Shown here piece after piece: positions 1-8,848 of a stretch of 64,000 nt of DNA. This DNA is from an uncultured Duncaniella sp. (GTDB lineage Bacteria > Bacteroidota > Bacteroidia > Bacteroidales > Muribaculaceae), in NCBI GenBank assembly GCA_910587515.1, contig CAJULW010000016.1:1-64000 (forward strand), read 5' to 3'. A program made the translations under genes and the position numbers. How positions within the stretch are numbered: position 1 is the first letter of the stretch; each line of letters begins with the position of its first letter. The notes beneath the pieces were generated by a model. The model had not been told where the DNA came from and did not search any database. It was given only the letters and a program-made list of their open reading frames with translations.

Positions 1-30
1 CGACGACTCATTGCACTGTCAGTTTAGTTG

Positions 31-104
31 AGCCTCTTGTCGGATTCGAACCAACGACCCCGAGATTACAAATCACGTGCTCTGGCCAACTGAGCTAAAG
101 AGGC
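31..104 (-). tRNA. tRNA-Thr (anticodon TGT)
   Basis: Read on the minus strand, this folds as a full cloverleaf. The acceptor stem GCCTCTT pairs with AAGAGGC, the D arm is GCTC/GAGC, the T arm carries GGTTCGAATCC, and the anticodon loop TTTGTAA puts TGT at positions 34-36. The anticodon stem has one T-T mismatch. No CCA is encoded. A consensus promoter lies about 55 bases upstream. Confidence 0.93.
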
Positions 105-158
105 AACAAGTTAATTGTTCGCTTGCTTTAACAGAGCGTTTAGCTCTCAAAAGCGATG

Positions 159-190
159 CAAAATTAGCGCAAATATTTTTAACCACCAAA
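159..190 (-). promoter_or_regulatory. Promoter of tRNA-Thr
   Basis: On the minus strand there is TTTG (187-190), 20 bases, then TAATTTTG (159-166). This matches the Bacteroidetes primary-sigma consensus TTTG-N19/20-TAnnTTTG. Transcription would start near 152 and read the tRNA. Confidence 0.75.
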
Positions 191-296
191 TTTTTTCACT
201 TTTTTTTGCTATAAATTTAACACCCCATGACCCACGCATTACCCCATAAAAAACCTTTTTCAGTAACAATCAACAACTTACCCCATACACACCTCC

Positions 297-1598
297 TTAT
301 CTGCAATGAGATTTTATCCATTCATAATGTCCGCGCTCGGTAGGCACTGTGGTCCAATGCTCATTTATTGGAGTCAAAAGAGCATCCTTCGGAGCAGAAA
401 TGACATTGTAAACCTCATAACTTGTCGTAGGAGGACAGGTATTGTCGTTAAAACCCCACGTCATCCTCACCGGGCATTTAAGATGACGCGCAAAATTAAC
501 AACATCATAATACTCTAATGTGCGTATCTTATCCGGAGTCGCATCTTCCGGATTTTTACGAAAATGATGTGGATAACCTCCCGTTTTGTCGCCAAGATAA
601 CCGGTCATATCACTCAATGCCGGATGGTTCGCCACACATCCGGTCACACGATCGTCAAGCATAGCCGTCGTTATGGCAAGCGCGCCTCCCTGCGATCCCC
701 CTTGAGTGAACAGGTTTTTGCCGTCCCACTCAGGCAAAGATGTAAGAAAATCAATGAAACGGCGGCATCCGAGATACACATCCTTCATATAATATCTATT
801 CGGATCATCCAAACCGAATTTAAGATAATCGCCCTTCTCCTTACGCTCAGCGGCAAACTGAGCCTCAGTCAACTCCGGATGCAAGCCATGTATCTCGATT
901 TCAAGGCGTATCATACCACCCTCTCCGTAATAGCGATGAATCATCGGATCTTTTATAGTCTTCACTCCAGCCCCCGGTGGCGTCAATACGGCAGGATACC
1001 GCCCTCCGCCTTTAGGAATAAACAGATAACCATACATCGACTTCCCGCCAGGCGTGGTTTGTAGCCTCACAAGCTGGCAACTCATTTTGTCTGTAGTATA
1101 TTTCTCAACAGGCTCCAGTGTATAGCTCAAAGGAAACTTCACATCTTCAGCGACAGCCCTTTCCCAGAATTCGACAAAATCGCCAGGCTCTTTGACAAAC
1201 GGCACAAGTTTTTCAGGAGAAAACCCGACCTTGACATGATGAGAAAATTTATGTCCGTCAAAAACCGCTGTAAGACGAAGATCGCGGAATCCGGGCTCAT
1301 GCATGGTCCCAATATTAATTGTCCCTTTCCCGCCTTTAAGCGCCAACCGCCCTTCGGCATCGGCAGCAAGCATGTCAGGACCGATAGTATATTCCACATC
1401 CACACCGTCTACAGGAATACCGTAACGATAAAGCTCGACCGATATCATAGCGCTGTCCCCGGTCTCATAAAGCCAATCAGGATGGTCCGGATTGGTGACC
1501 CAAAGCAGGTCGCTACGTGATGGATAATTCTCCCCACGGCTGACATTAGATGCGAGAGCGCATAATATAATTAAAGTAACACGACAAAAATTTTTCAT
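297..1598 (-). CDS. Secreted acetylxylan esterase/cephalosporin-C deacetylase-like protein (AXE1, CE7)
   Basis: The 433-residue protein has an N-terminal signal peptide (about residues 1-21), a beta-sandwich-like segment (30-130) and then an alpha/beta-hydrolase domain. The nucleophile elbow GGSQGG places Ser302. Asp385 (in GFNDNT) and His424 (in RGHYEW) complete a plausible Ser-Asp-His triad. This is the pattern of the AXE1/CE7 family, which removes acetyl groups from xylan or xylo-oligosaccharides. The protein is longer than classical CE7 enzymes (about 320 residues) because of the N-terminal extension, as is common in Bacteroidetes. The gene stands alone and diverges from the next one; TAATTTTG at 1655-1662 (minus) is a likely -10-type box. 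The substrate is inferred from family only. Confidence 0.8.
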   Translation of the reverse strand: MKNFCRVTLIILCALASNVSRGENYPSRSDLLWVTNPDHPDWLYETGDSAMISVELYRYGIPVDGVDVEYTIGPDMLAADAEGRLALKGGKGTINIGTMHEPGFRDLRLTAVFDGHKFSHHVKVGFSPEKLVPFVKEPGDFVEFWERAVAEDVKFPLSYTLEPVEKYTTDKMSCQLVRLQTTPGGKSMYGYLFIPKGGGRYPAVLTPPGAGVKTIKDPMIHRYYGEGGMIRLEIEIHGLHPELTEAQFAAERKEKGDYLKFGLDDPNRYYMKDVYLGCRRFIDFLTSLPEWDGKNLFTQGGSQGGALAITTAMLDDRVTGCVANHPALSDMTGYLGDKTGGYPHHFRKNPEDATPDKIRTLEYYDVVNFARHLKCPVRMTWGFNDNTCPPTTSYEVYNVISAPKDALLTPINEHWTTVPTERGHYEWIKSHCR

Positions 1599-1719
1599 GG
1601 TTTCAATGTAAATTTATGACTGGCCTTTGTAGGCTTAACGAACGTTTACAATCGCAAAATTAACATTTTTAATCGTCACAAAAGCCGGCTGACGCATTTA
1701 AATATTCTTAAATCTTATC

Positions 1720-1750
1720 TTTGATTATTTATCAAAAGGTCGTAATTTTG
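1720..1750 (+). promoter_or_regulatory. Promoter of the TPR/outer-membrane pair
   Basis: TTTG (1720-1723), a 19-base spacer and TAATTTTG (1743-1750) match the Bacteroidetes consensus exactly. The start codon at 1770 lies about 20 bases downstream, so the leader would be very short. Confidence 0.8.
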
Positions 1751-1769
1751 CGGGAGAATATCACTTTAT

Positions 1770-4769
1770 ATGAAACGACTACTCACACTCTCCGCATTGT
1801 GCTGCATGGCCGCAGGAGCCATTCAGGCCCAGGTAAACAAGCCTGACGCTCAAGGCTTCCTTGACCGAGGCATCCTGATGTACGAAGACCGCAACTATGA
1901 AGGCTGCATAGATCAACTCGCACGCCTTCATATACTCCATCCAACCCAACAGCAAAGCGAACGCGCACTATATTATTTGGGACAAGCGGCCCAAGGACTT
2001 GGCGATGACGAAGCTCTTGAATTGTTCAATACTTTTCTGTCATCATATCCGGCATCACCTTTACGAGCCGACGTAATGATGTCAATCGGAGACTTCCATT
2101 ACAACCATGGCAATTTCGCCCAAGCTCTGCGCGAATATTCTCAAGTCAATCCGATGGCCCTCACGACCTCACGTTGTGACGACATGACATACCGCTCAGC
2201 CTACTGCTATATGATGTTAGGTGAATATCCAACCGCAGCCGGACAATTCAGGACATTGCAAAGCAGCCCGGAATATGCAAACGCCTCCCGATTCTATCTT
2301 GGATATCTCGCGTATGTCGCTAAAGACTATCCTTTAGCGTTGCAATATTTCCGCTCCGTCGACACCTCGCGCGAACCCGGCAACGCAGCCCCGTACTACG
2401 AAGCTCAGATCGCTTTCGCGCAATCGGATTTCAGCCGAGCCCTCGATATATCTCGCAGGTTGCTTAAAAACGGCACTGTTCCCCAGTTTACCGCAGAATG
2501 CAACCACATCGCCGGAGAATCACTTTATAATCTCGGTGATGAAAACGAAGCCCTCCCCTATCTATGGAAATATTGTGCAGAAACAGACAAACCGAATCCG
2601 TCTGCATTTTATATACTCGGTGTAAGCGAATATCGTAAAGGTGACTACGATGCAGCAATAAAACTGCTGCAACAAGCAATAGGAACACACTCTGCCATGG
2701 AACAAAGCGCATACCTATTCCTTGGACAGGCATACCTAAAACGAGGCGACAACAACTCCGCGCTCATGGCTTTCGAAAACGCTTATCGTGTAGACTACGA
2801 CCGAGAGATTCGCGAAACAGCGTTCTACAACTATGCTGTAGCTCGCATGGACGGAGGACGCGTCCCCTTCGGAAACTCCGTGGTTCTACTCGAAGACTTC
2901 CTTAAAGAATATCCTAATTCAAATTATAGCGCAGACGTACAACGTTATATCGTAAACGGCTATATAAGCGACAACGACTATGAGAGAGCGCTATCCGCTC
3001 TTAACAAAGTGACCAAACCATCTGCAGAACTCATTAATGCGAAGCAAAGGGTGTTACTCGTCCTTGGATCTCGCGAATACTCATCCGGAAAAATCTCACA
3101 GGCCATCGACCATCTCACCAAGGCCAAACAACTGTCAAAAGAAAACCCATCAATAAGCCGCCAGTGCGACCTTTGGCTTGGAGACTGCTATTACACACGC
3201 GGCAACTTCGACCAAGCCGCCTCTTCCTATCTATCGTTCATTGCCTCCGCACCAAAATCCGATACAGACAACCGATCCATAGCTTACTATAACCTCGGAT
3301 ACACACGCTTCAGCCAAGAACGATATCCAGACGCATTGGCAAATTTCAAAGATGCCACATCCATTCTTCAGTCACATCCGTCGGCAAACTCGACTAAACT
3401 TCTCGCTGACTGCTACAACCGTATAGCCGACTGCCACTACTATAGTTCAGACTTCGCGCAAGCGGAAGAAAGCTACACAAAAGCCTATGACCTCAACCCA
3501 TCCGCCGGTGACTATGCACTCTACCAGCTTGCCATAATGAAAGGACTGCAAAAAGACCACAAAGGCAAAATAGAAAGCATAGATGCTTTGACCGAACGCT
3601 ACCCATCGTCCGGACTTATTCCATCCGCAATGCTCGAAAAAGCCGAAAGCCAATCTGCGCTCGGACAGACAGACAAAGCACTTGCGACATACAACAATCT
3701 CGTACGCCTATATCCAAACACTGCCCCTGGACGAAATGGCTATCTGCAACTCGCCATCACATACATCAATAATGGAGAACGGAAAAAAGGCATAGACACC
3801 TACAAAAAAGTCATATACACCTTTCCGACAAGCGAAGAAGCGCGTATCGCCTCCGACGACCTAAAACAAATCTATGCCGCAGACGGAAATATACCCGAAT
3901 TCATCGCCTTTATAAACTCTATTCCAAACGCACCGCGCTATGAGGCATCCGAACTTGAAAAACTCGCCTTCCAAGCAGCGGAAAACGATTATATCAACTC
4001 CGGATCCACTGATAAGCTCAACGCCTATATCAAAGAATATAACGACGGAACCAACCGGGCTCAAGCACTCTATTATCTTGCCGACGCAACTTGGAACGCA
4101 GGAAAAGCCAACGACGCACAGGAATACGCGATGCAGATATTGCTGACATATCCCGATTCCGAAGTAGCCGAAGACGCATTACTCATAAAAGCCGCGGCTG
4201 AAAGCTCGCTTGGAAAAACCGAGATCGCATATTCGACATACAAGCAACTCGAAGAACGCGCATCCGGTTCAAACATGCTGCGAGAAGCACGCCTCGGTCT
4301 CATGCGCACAGCGGCCGACCTCGGGAAACAGGCCGATGTCATTAATACCGCAAACAAGCTCCTTGCATCTACAGCCGCAAACACACCGGCAGACATTAAC
4401 GAAATCAAATTTATGCGTGGAGCCGCCAACAACAACCTCGGGAACTTTGAAAATGCATACTCTGATTGGGAAGAACTTGCCGATAACACCTCTGACATAT
4501 ATGGAGCCAAAAGCGCATATTATCTTGGCAGTTCACAACTCGAACGCGGACAACTGAAAAAAGCGAAAGCCACCGCTGACAAACTGATCTCATCCGATAC
4601 CCCCCACCAATACTGGCTCGCAAGAGGCTTCATCCTTTATAGCGACATTCTCCGTAAAGAAGGAAAGACCTTTGAGGCCGATGAGTATCTCAAATCACTA
4701 CAGAGCAATTATCCCGGAACCGAAGCCGACATTTTCCAAATGATCGATTCGCGTCTTTCAACCAAATAA
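1770..4769 (+). CDS. Periplasmic tetratricopeptide-repeat protein (999 aa)
   Basis: A signal peptide (MKRLLTLSALCCMAAGAIQA) is followed by almost continuous TPR-like helix pairs over the whole protein. Repeats of the type A-x-x-x-Y-x-x-A-x-x-x-x-P recur roughly every 34-37 residues, for example YLGQAAQGLGDDEAL, YNLGDENEALPY and YYTRGNFDQAA. There is no enzymatic motif. TPR solenoids are scaffolds for protein complexes, so an envelope assembly or scaffold role next to the outer membrane is inferred. The stop is 20 bases before the next gene, which encodes an outer-membrane barrel, so the two are very likely one operon and partners. I do not recognise a named family. Confidence 0.85.
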   Translation: MKRLLTLSALCCMAAGAIQAQVNKPDAQGFLDRGILMYEDRNYEGCIDQLARLHILHPTQQQSERALYYLGQAAQGLGDDEALELFNTFLSSYPASPLRADVMMSIGDFHYNHGNFAQALREYSQVNPMALTTSRCDDMTYRSAYCYMMLGEYPTAAGQFRTLQSSPEYANASRFYLGYLAYVAKDYPLALQYFRSVDTSREPGNAAPYYEAQIAFAQSDFSRALDISRRLLKNGTVPQFTAECNHIAGESLYNLGDENEALPYLWKYCAETDKPNPSAFYILGVSEYRKGDYDAAIKLLQQAIGTHSAMEQSAYLFLGQAYLKRGDNNSALMAFENAYRVDYDREIRETAFYNYAVARMDGGRVPFGNSVVLLEDFLKEYPNSNYSADVQRYIVNGYISDNDYERALSALNKVTKPSAELINAKQRVLLVLGSREYSSGKISQAIDHLTKAKQLSKENPSISRQCDLWLGDCYYTRGNFDQAASSYLSFIASAPKSDTDNRSIAYYNLGYTRFSQERYPDALANFKDATSILQSHPSANSTKLLADCYNRIADCHYYSSDFAQAEESYTKAYDLNPSAGDYALYQLAIMKGLQKDHKGKIESIDALTERYPSSGLIPSAMLEKAESQSALGQTDKALATYNNLVRLYPNTAPGRNGYLQLAITYINNGERKKGIDTYKKVIYTFPTSEEARIASDDLKQIYAADGNIPEFIAFINSIPNAPRYEASELEKLAFQAAENDYINSGSTDKLNAYIKEYNDGTNRAQALYYLADATWNAGKANDAQEYAMQILLTYPDSEVAEDALLIKAAAESSLGKTEIAYSTYKQLEERASGSNMLREARLGLMRTAADLGKQADVINTANKLLASTAANTPADINEIKFMRGAANNNLGNFENAYSDWEELADNTSDIYGAKSAYYLGSSQLERGQLKKAKATADKLISSDTPHQYWLARGFILYSDILRKEGKTFEADEYLKSLQSNYPGTEADIFQMIDSRLSTK

Positions 4770-4789
4770 TTGACACACCCAAAAGCATC

Positions 4790-6541
4790 ATGAACAAAAG
4801 AACCACCATAATAGCGACCGGACTTGCTCTCTGCATACAAACTTTTGCACAAGGCCTGCACAAAGAAATCAATGTAGAACAGGAAATAGTCCCTGTAAAG
4901 CGCGAAGCATCACGCATCACAGTACTGCCAACCCTCAACCTTCCACCTATAAATCGCCCCCAGCTATCTTTCAGCGACCGTGTCGTGACCGCACGGGTCC
5001 CCAACTCGATATCTACTCTCGACCCGGTTGCATTCGGTGACAAATTATACACCTCTCCTTATCGCGGCTACCTTGTACTCGGATTGGGAGCACCCCTTTT
5101 CAATGCCACCCTATCTGCAGGCTACCGAGCCATGGACAATGATAAAACCCGCCTTAGCCTTTGGACTCAATACAATGGAGATATCTACCGAAAAAAAGAA
5201 ACCGTTATAGGAGGCACATCGCATGACGTCACAAACTATTGGCGCGACCATTCCGCCTCCATCGGAGCAGACCTTCATCAAGCCGTAGGAAAAACATCAT
5301 ACCTCGATGCCGGCATAGACTATACTTACGGATATCATACAGCACCCGTCGGGCATCTGTCCTACTCTCAAAATATAAGCAGGTTAAATGCCTCAGCCGT
5401 TTTTACAGGCACTGGATCCGGACCGAGCTACTCGACAGGCCTTAAATACAACCATTTCGGATTCTATCATTTTGACATGCCCGACGGATATGGTTACAAG
5501 CTCGACGGATACCCCGAAACCGGGACACGACAGAACCTATTCTCGGCATTAGCCAAAGCAACCCTGCCTTTTGGCGACACATCATCTCTAGGACTTGATA
5601 TCAATGCCGACTTTCTTCATACAGGATATCACCTGACGCCTGTATACCCATATAATGATGAAATCAAATCCCACACAGCCGGCACAACGGGACTTATATC
5701 CCTTTCTCCATACTTTGATTTCCGCACATCAACCTTGACAGGTCACATAGGCGCACAGATTGACGTCGCTGTCAATGATGGAAAAGTATTCCATATATCA
5801 CCTGAAGTTTCTGTAGCGTGGATCCCGTCACAGATTATAGGCTTCGAAATAAAAGCCAAAGGTGGCTCAGAACTTAACACACTCGCATCTCTCTATGATA
5901 TCACTCCATACATCAACTCCTTCATGGCCTACAACCGTTCGTACATACCATACGCCCTCGACGGACAAGTGACCATAGGACCTTTTCTCGGAGCATATCT
6001 TAATTTTTTCGGAGGCTATGCCAAAGCTGACGAATGGCTGATGCCGACAGGAACCAATATCTATGCCGGAGAAGGAGTATTCACGCCAGTCGATCTATCG
6101 GCATGGCATCTGGGAGCCACCGTAGGTTATGATTTCCGCAGGCTACTATCCATACGCGCATCTTATGAGACAGCCCCGAATGACTATGATCATAGTTACT
6201 ATGAATGGCGAGACAGAGCCAAACATGTTGTCAATGCAGAATTGAAAATCCGCCCGATAGAACCCTTATTGCTTTCCCTTGGCTGGGAATTCAGATCCGG
6301 ACGACGCGCATACGCATTCAGAATAATCGAAGTCCATCCGGAACTTGGAAATATCTATGAAAGCTACGTATGCCCTCTCGGAGTCGCATCCAACTTATCA
6401 TTTGGAGCTGGCTATAACGCCACCGATGCACTGACAATCTTCGCACGTGGCGAAAATCTTCTGAATCGCCACTACAGCCATATCGGTCTCCGGCCATCTC
6501 AAGGAATCAACTTTATCATCGGAGCCTCTCTTAAATTTTGA
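4790..6541 (+). CDS. TonB-dependent-receptor-like outer membrane beta-barrel protein (583 aa)
   Basis: It has a signal peptide (about 1-20) and then a long stretch of alternating, aromatic-rich strands typical of an outer membrane barrel. It ends in Phe (GASLKF), the classic last-strand signal. The last third (RGENLLNRHYSHIG) resembles the end of TonB-dependent receptors. It is too short for a full receptor (usually over 700 residues), and I see neither a carboxypeptidase-like domain nor a clear plug domain. The segment after the signal peptide (VEQEIVPVKREASRI) is reminiscent of a TonB-box region. Co-transcription with the upstream TPR protein suggests a two-part envelope complex. The substrate is unknown. 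Confidence 0.75.
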   Translation: MNKRTTIIATGLALCIQTFAQGLHKEINVEQEIVPVKREASRITVLPTLNLPPINRPQLSFSDRVVTARVPNSISTLDPVAFGDKLYTSPYRGYLVLGLGAPLFNATLSAGYRAMDNDKTRLSLWTQYNGDIYRKKETVIGGTSHDVTNYWRDHSASIGADLHQAVGKTSYLDAGIDYTYGYHTAPVGHLSYSQNISRLNASAVFTGTGSGPSYSTGLKYNHFGFYHFDMPDGYGYKLDGYPETGTRQNLFSALAKATLPFGDTSSLGLDINADFLHTGYHLTPVYPYNDEIKSHTAGTTGLISLSPYFDFRTSTLTGHIGAQIDVAVNDGKVFHISPEVSVAWIPSQIIGFEIKAKGGSELNTLASLYDITPYINSFMAYNRSYIPYALDGQVTIGPFLGAYLNFFGGYAKADEWLMPTGTNIYAGEGVFTPVDLSAWHLGATVGYDFRRLLSIRASYETAPNDYDHSYYEWRDRAKHVVNAELKIRPIEPLLLSLGWEFRSGRRAYAFRIIEVHPELGNIYESYVCPLGVASNLSFGAGYNATDALTIFARGENLLNRHYSHIGLRPSQGINFIIGASLKF

Positions 6542-6553
6542 TCTTAATATTCC

Positions 6554-7975
6554 ATGAAATCTTTAATCTATTTAGCATCCGTTTTAGGCATACTGTTTAC
6601 ATCACAAAAACTGATTGCCAACCAATTTTATACAGATTACTACCGAGACCTTCCGATTGAAATCAAACAGGTAAAACCATTCTCTATCCCGGATAAAAAT
6701 ATCAACCTCAGTGACCGCGGTGCGAAAGGCGATGGCCTAACCCTTAACACTGAATTGATCCAAAAAACAATTGACGAATTGTCACTCGAAGGCGGAGGTC
6801 ATCTCATTATACCCCAAGGCGTATGGCTCACCGGCCCACTTGAATTAAAAAGCAATGTGGATCTGCATCTCGAGCGTAATGCAATCCTGTTTTTCTCACC
6901 TGACAAGCAATTGTACATCGACAATAACCCCAAAGCCGGACGCGTTTACCCATGCATCCGCGCGGTCAGATGTTCCAACATATCGATCACCGGCCAAGGC
7001 ACTATCGACGGCAATGGAGCCCAATGGCGCCCTGTAAAACGAGCAAAAGTCAGTGACGTCGAATGGAAACGTTTCAAACAGATGGGTGGAGTCGAACGAC
7101 AAGATGGAACCCTTTGGTATCCATGGCAACTCAAATCTGGCTACATCGATGTCGCTGAGACTCCTGAAAAACAAGAAAAACGTCGCAATGACCTTCTACG
7201 TATCAACCATTGTGAAAACGTACTCCTCTCCGGTGTTACATTTCAAAACGCACCCAAATTTCATGTACATCCTTTCAATAGCCGCAATATCATCATTGAC
7301 GGTATAACCGTACGTTGCCCTTGGAACGCCCAGAACGGTGACGCAATAGATCTCAGTGACTGCCATCAGGCTCTTGTTGTAAACTGCATCGTTGATGCAG
7401 GCGATGATGGAATATGCATGAAAAGCGGTTCTTACAAAAAAGACGCTATTGTCAATGGCTGCGAAGACATCCTCATTCAGGACAACACCGTCTATCACGC
7501 CCATGGCGGATTCGTGATTGGAAGTGAAGACATCTGTGGCATGAACCGTATAGTAGTACGCGATTGCACTTTCTCCGGCACAGACACTGGTCTCAGATTC
7601 AAAAGCGGTATCGGTCGTGGAGGCAAGACCGGTGACATATATATAAACGATATAATGATGACCGATATAAATTCCGAGGCCATAATCTTCCAATGCGACT
7701 ATGCCGACAGACCGGCCGGTTCAAAAGAATCAGACATAGTCAAGCCTACCGAAACTAAAAACATCCCGGAATTTACAGGCATACACATCTCGGATGTGAT
7801 CTGTCGTGGCACTCGTACCGCAATCGCAGCCTCCGGACTGCAAGGGTTTAACTGCGTCCACGGAATCACCATAACCGACTGTACATTTGTATATACACAA
7901 TCACCAACTAAAATTGACAAAGCCACAACCGATATAGCCATAAAAAACGTAAACTTCATAAACGATAAAAAATAA
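6554..7975 (+). CDS. Secreted glycoside hydrolase family 28 (polygalacturonase-like)
   Basis: The 473-residue protein has a signal peptide (about 1-22) and a right-handed beta-helix. The GH28 signatures are all present: NGDAIDLSD around residue 261, GDDGICMKSG around 283, HGGFVIGSE around 317, and RFKSG around 349. The three catalytic Asp positions are intact. GH28 enzymes hydrolyse alpha-1,4-galacturonan or rhamnogalacturonan side linkages by inversion. The gene follows the barrel gene by 12 bases and may be read through from it, although the pair looks functionally unrelated. A strong terminator follows. The other pectin-related gene in the window (CE12 esterase, 40.5 kb) is distant, so this is not a compact polysaccharide utilisation locus. 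Confidence 0.88.
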   Translation: MKSLIYLASVLGILFTSQKLIANQFYTDYYRDLPIEIKQVKPFSIPDKNINLSDRGAKGDGLTLNTELIQKTIDELSLEGGGHLIIPQGVWLTGPLELKSNVDLHLERNAILFFSPDKQLYIDNNPKAGRVYPCIRAVRCSNISITGQGTIDGNGAQWRPVKRAKVSDVEWKRFKQMGGVERQDGTLWYPWQLKSGYIDVAETPEKQEKRRNDLLRINHCENVLLSGVTFQNAPKFHVHPFNSRNIIIDGITVRCPWNAQNGDAIDLSDCHQALVVNCIVDAGDDGICMKSGSYKKDAIVNGCEDILIQDNTVYHAHGGFVIGSEDICGMNRIVVRDCTFSGTDTGLRFKSGIGRGGKTGDIYINDIMMTDINSEAIIFQCDYADRPAGSKESDIVKPTETKNIPEFTGIHISDVICRGTRTAIAASGLQGFNCVHGITITDCTFVYTQSPTKIDKATTDIAIKNVNFINDKK

Positions 7976-8022
7976 ATCCGATTCGGACATCTCAGTCCAT
8001 TACGCATATTCAACCTATGACA

Positions 8023-8058
8023 TAACCGATATCAGGCAGCAGTCTGATATCGGTTTTT
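8023..8058 (+). terminator. Rho-independent terminator after GH28
   Basis: AACCGATATCAG pairs with CTGATATCGGTT around a 9-base loop and is followed by a T-run. It separates the GH28 gene from the arginine cluster. Confidence 0.85.
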
Positions 8059-8131
8059 ATCAAAAACGCAAATTTTATTACATTTTAATATTAACCGAGT
8101 GTGTTTTGACAGAAATTTGATATTTATTTCG

Positions 8132-8139
8132 TAATTTTG
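8132..8139 (+). promoter_or_regulatory. Probable -7 box of the arginine operon
   Basis: TAATTTTG lies 38 bases before the first gene. An upstream TTTG (8105-8108) is 23 bases away, longer than ideal. I do not recognise an ArgR-type operator around it. Confidence 0.55.
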
Positions 8140-8176
8140 CAGACATTTTATCATTTTATTTTTTTACAACAGTTAG

Positions 8177-8794
8177 ATGAACAATGATCAGATAAAGGTG
8201 ATATTTGCCGAAGAAGAACATGCGAAATACGCTGAGCAGATTGTCACCCTCATCTATGAATCAGCCCTTCAGCGCGGAACCGGCATAGCCAGGCGCACAC
8301 CTGAATATATCGCGAAAAAAATCCGCGGGGGAAAGGCTGTCGTCGCTCTCTGTGATGACCGTCTCATCGGCTTCAGTTATATCGAGAGCTGGGAACATGG
8401 TGACTATGTGGCCACATCAGGCCTAATCGTCGATCCTGAATTCCGACGATTGGGGCTTGCCGCCAGAATCAAAGCCAAAACATTCGAACTTGCCAGACTC
8501 AGATTCCCGTTCGCAAAATTATTCAGTATCACCACCTCGCTACCTGTCATGAAGCTAAATTCACAGATGGGATATAAACCGGTAACATTCTCGGAACTGA
8601 CTGACGACGAGGAATTCTGGGCAGGATGCAAAGGATGTGTAAACTTTGATATCCTACAGCGCAACAACCGACGAATGTGCCTGTGTACAGGAATGCTTTA
8701 CGACCCTAAGGCCAAACTTGAACGACCTTCCAAACGGGCTCCATATATAATGTGGCTCCACAATCGCATTAAAAAGCTCCTGCACCTGAAATAA
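8177..8794 (+). CDS. GNAT acyltransferase heading the arginine operon (candidate N-acylglutamate synthase)
   Basis: The 205-residue protein has a GNAT fold: the acyl-CoA-binding motif VDPEFRRLGLA (residues 86-95) follows the strand YVATSGLIV. By position it is the candidate for the first step, acylation of glutamate (acetyl or, given the pathway type, succinyl). The C-terminal part carries four cysteines, C151-x-x-C154 and C168-x-C170, which look like a metal site and are not part of the GNAT core. The next gene (argG) begins 54 bases later on the same strand. The acyl donor cannot be told from sequence. No classical argA or argJ is present in the cluster, which supports the role. Confidence 0.72.
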   Translation: MNNDQIKVIFAEEEHAKYAEQIVTLIYESALQRGTGIARRTPEYIAKKIRGGKAVVALCDDRLIGFSYIESWEHGDYVATSGLIVDPEFRRLGLAARIKAKTFELARLRFPFAKLFSITTSLPVMKLNSQMGYKPVTFSELTDDEEFWAGCKGCVNFDILQRNNRRMCLCTGMLYDPKAKLERPSKRAPYIMWLHNRIKKLLHLK

Positions 8795-8848
8795 TTCTCT
8801 TCTCCATCTCTCCAATTCGCAACACTTTACACTTAACATCTAAATAAA

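Noticed and set aside
564..1064. 166-residue plus-strand frame opposite the CE7 esterase
   Set aside because: The minus strand carries signal peptide and catalytic triad; this frame has none of the marks of a protein.
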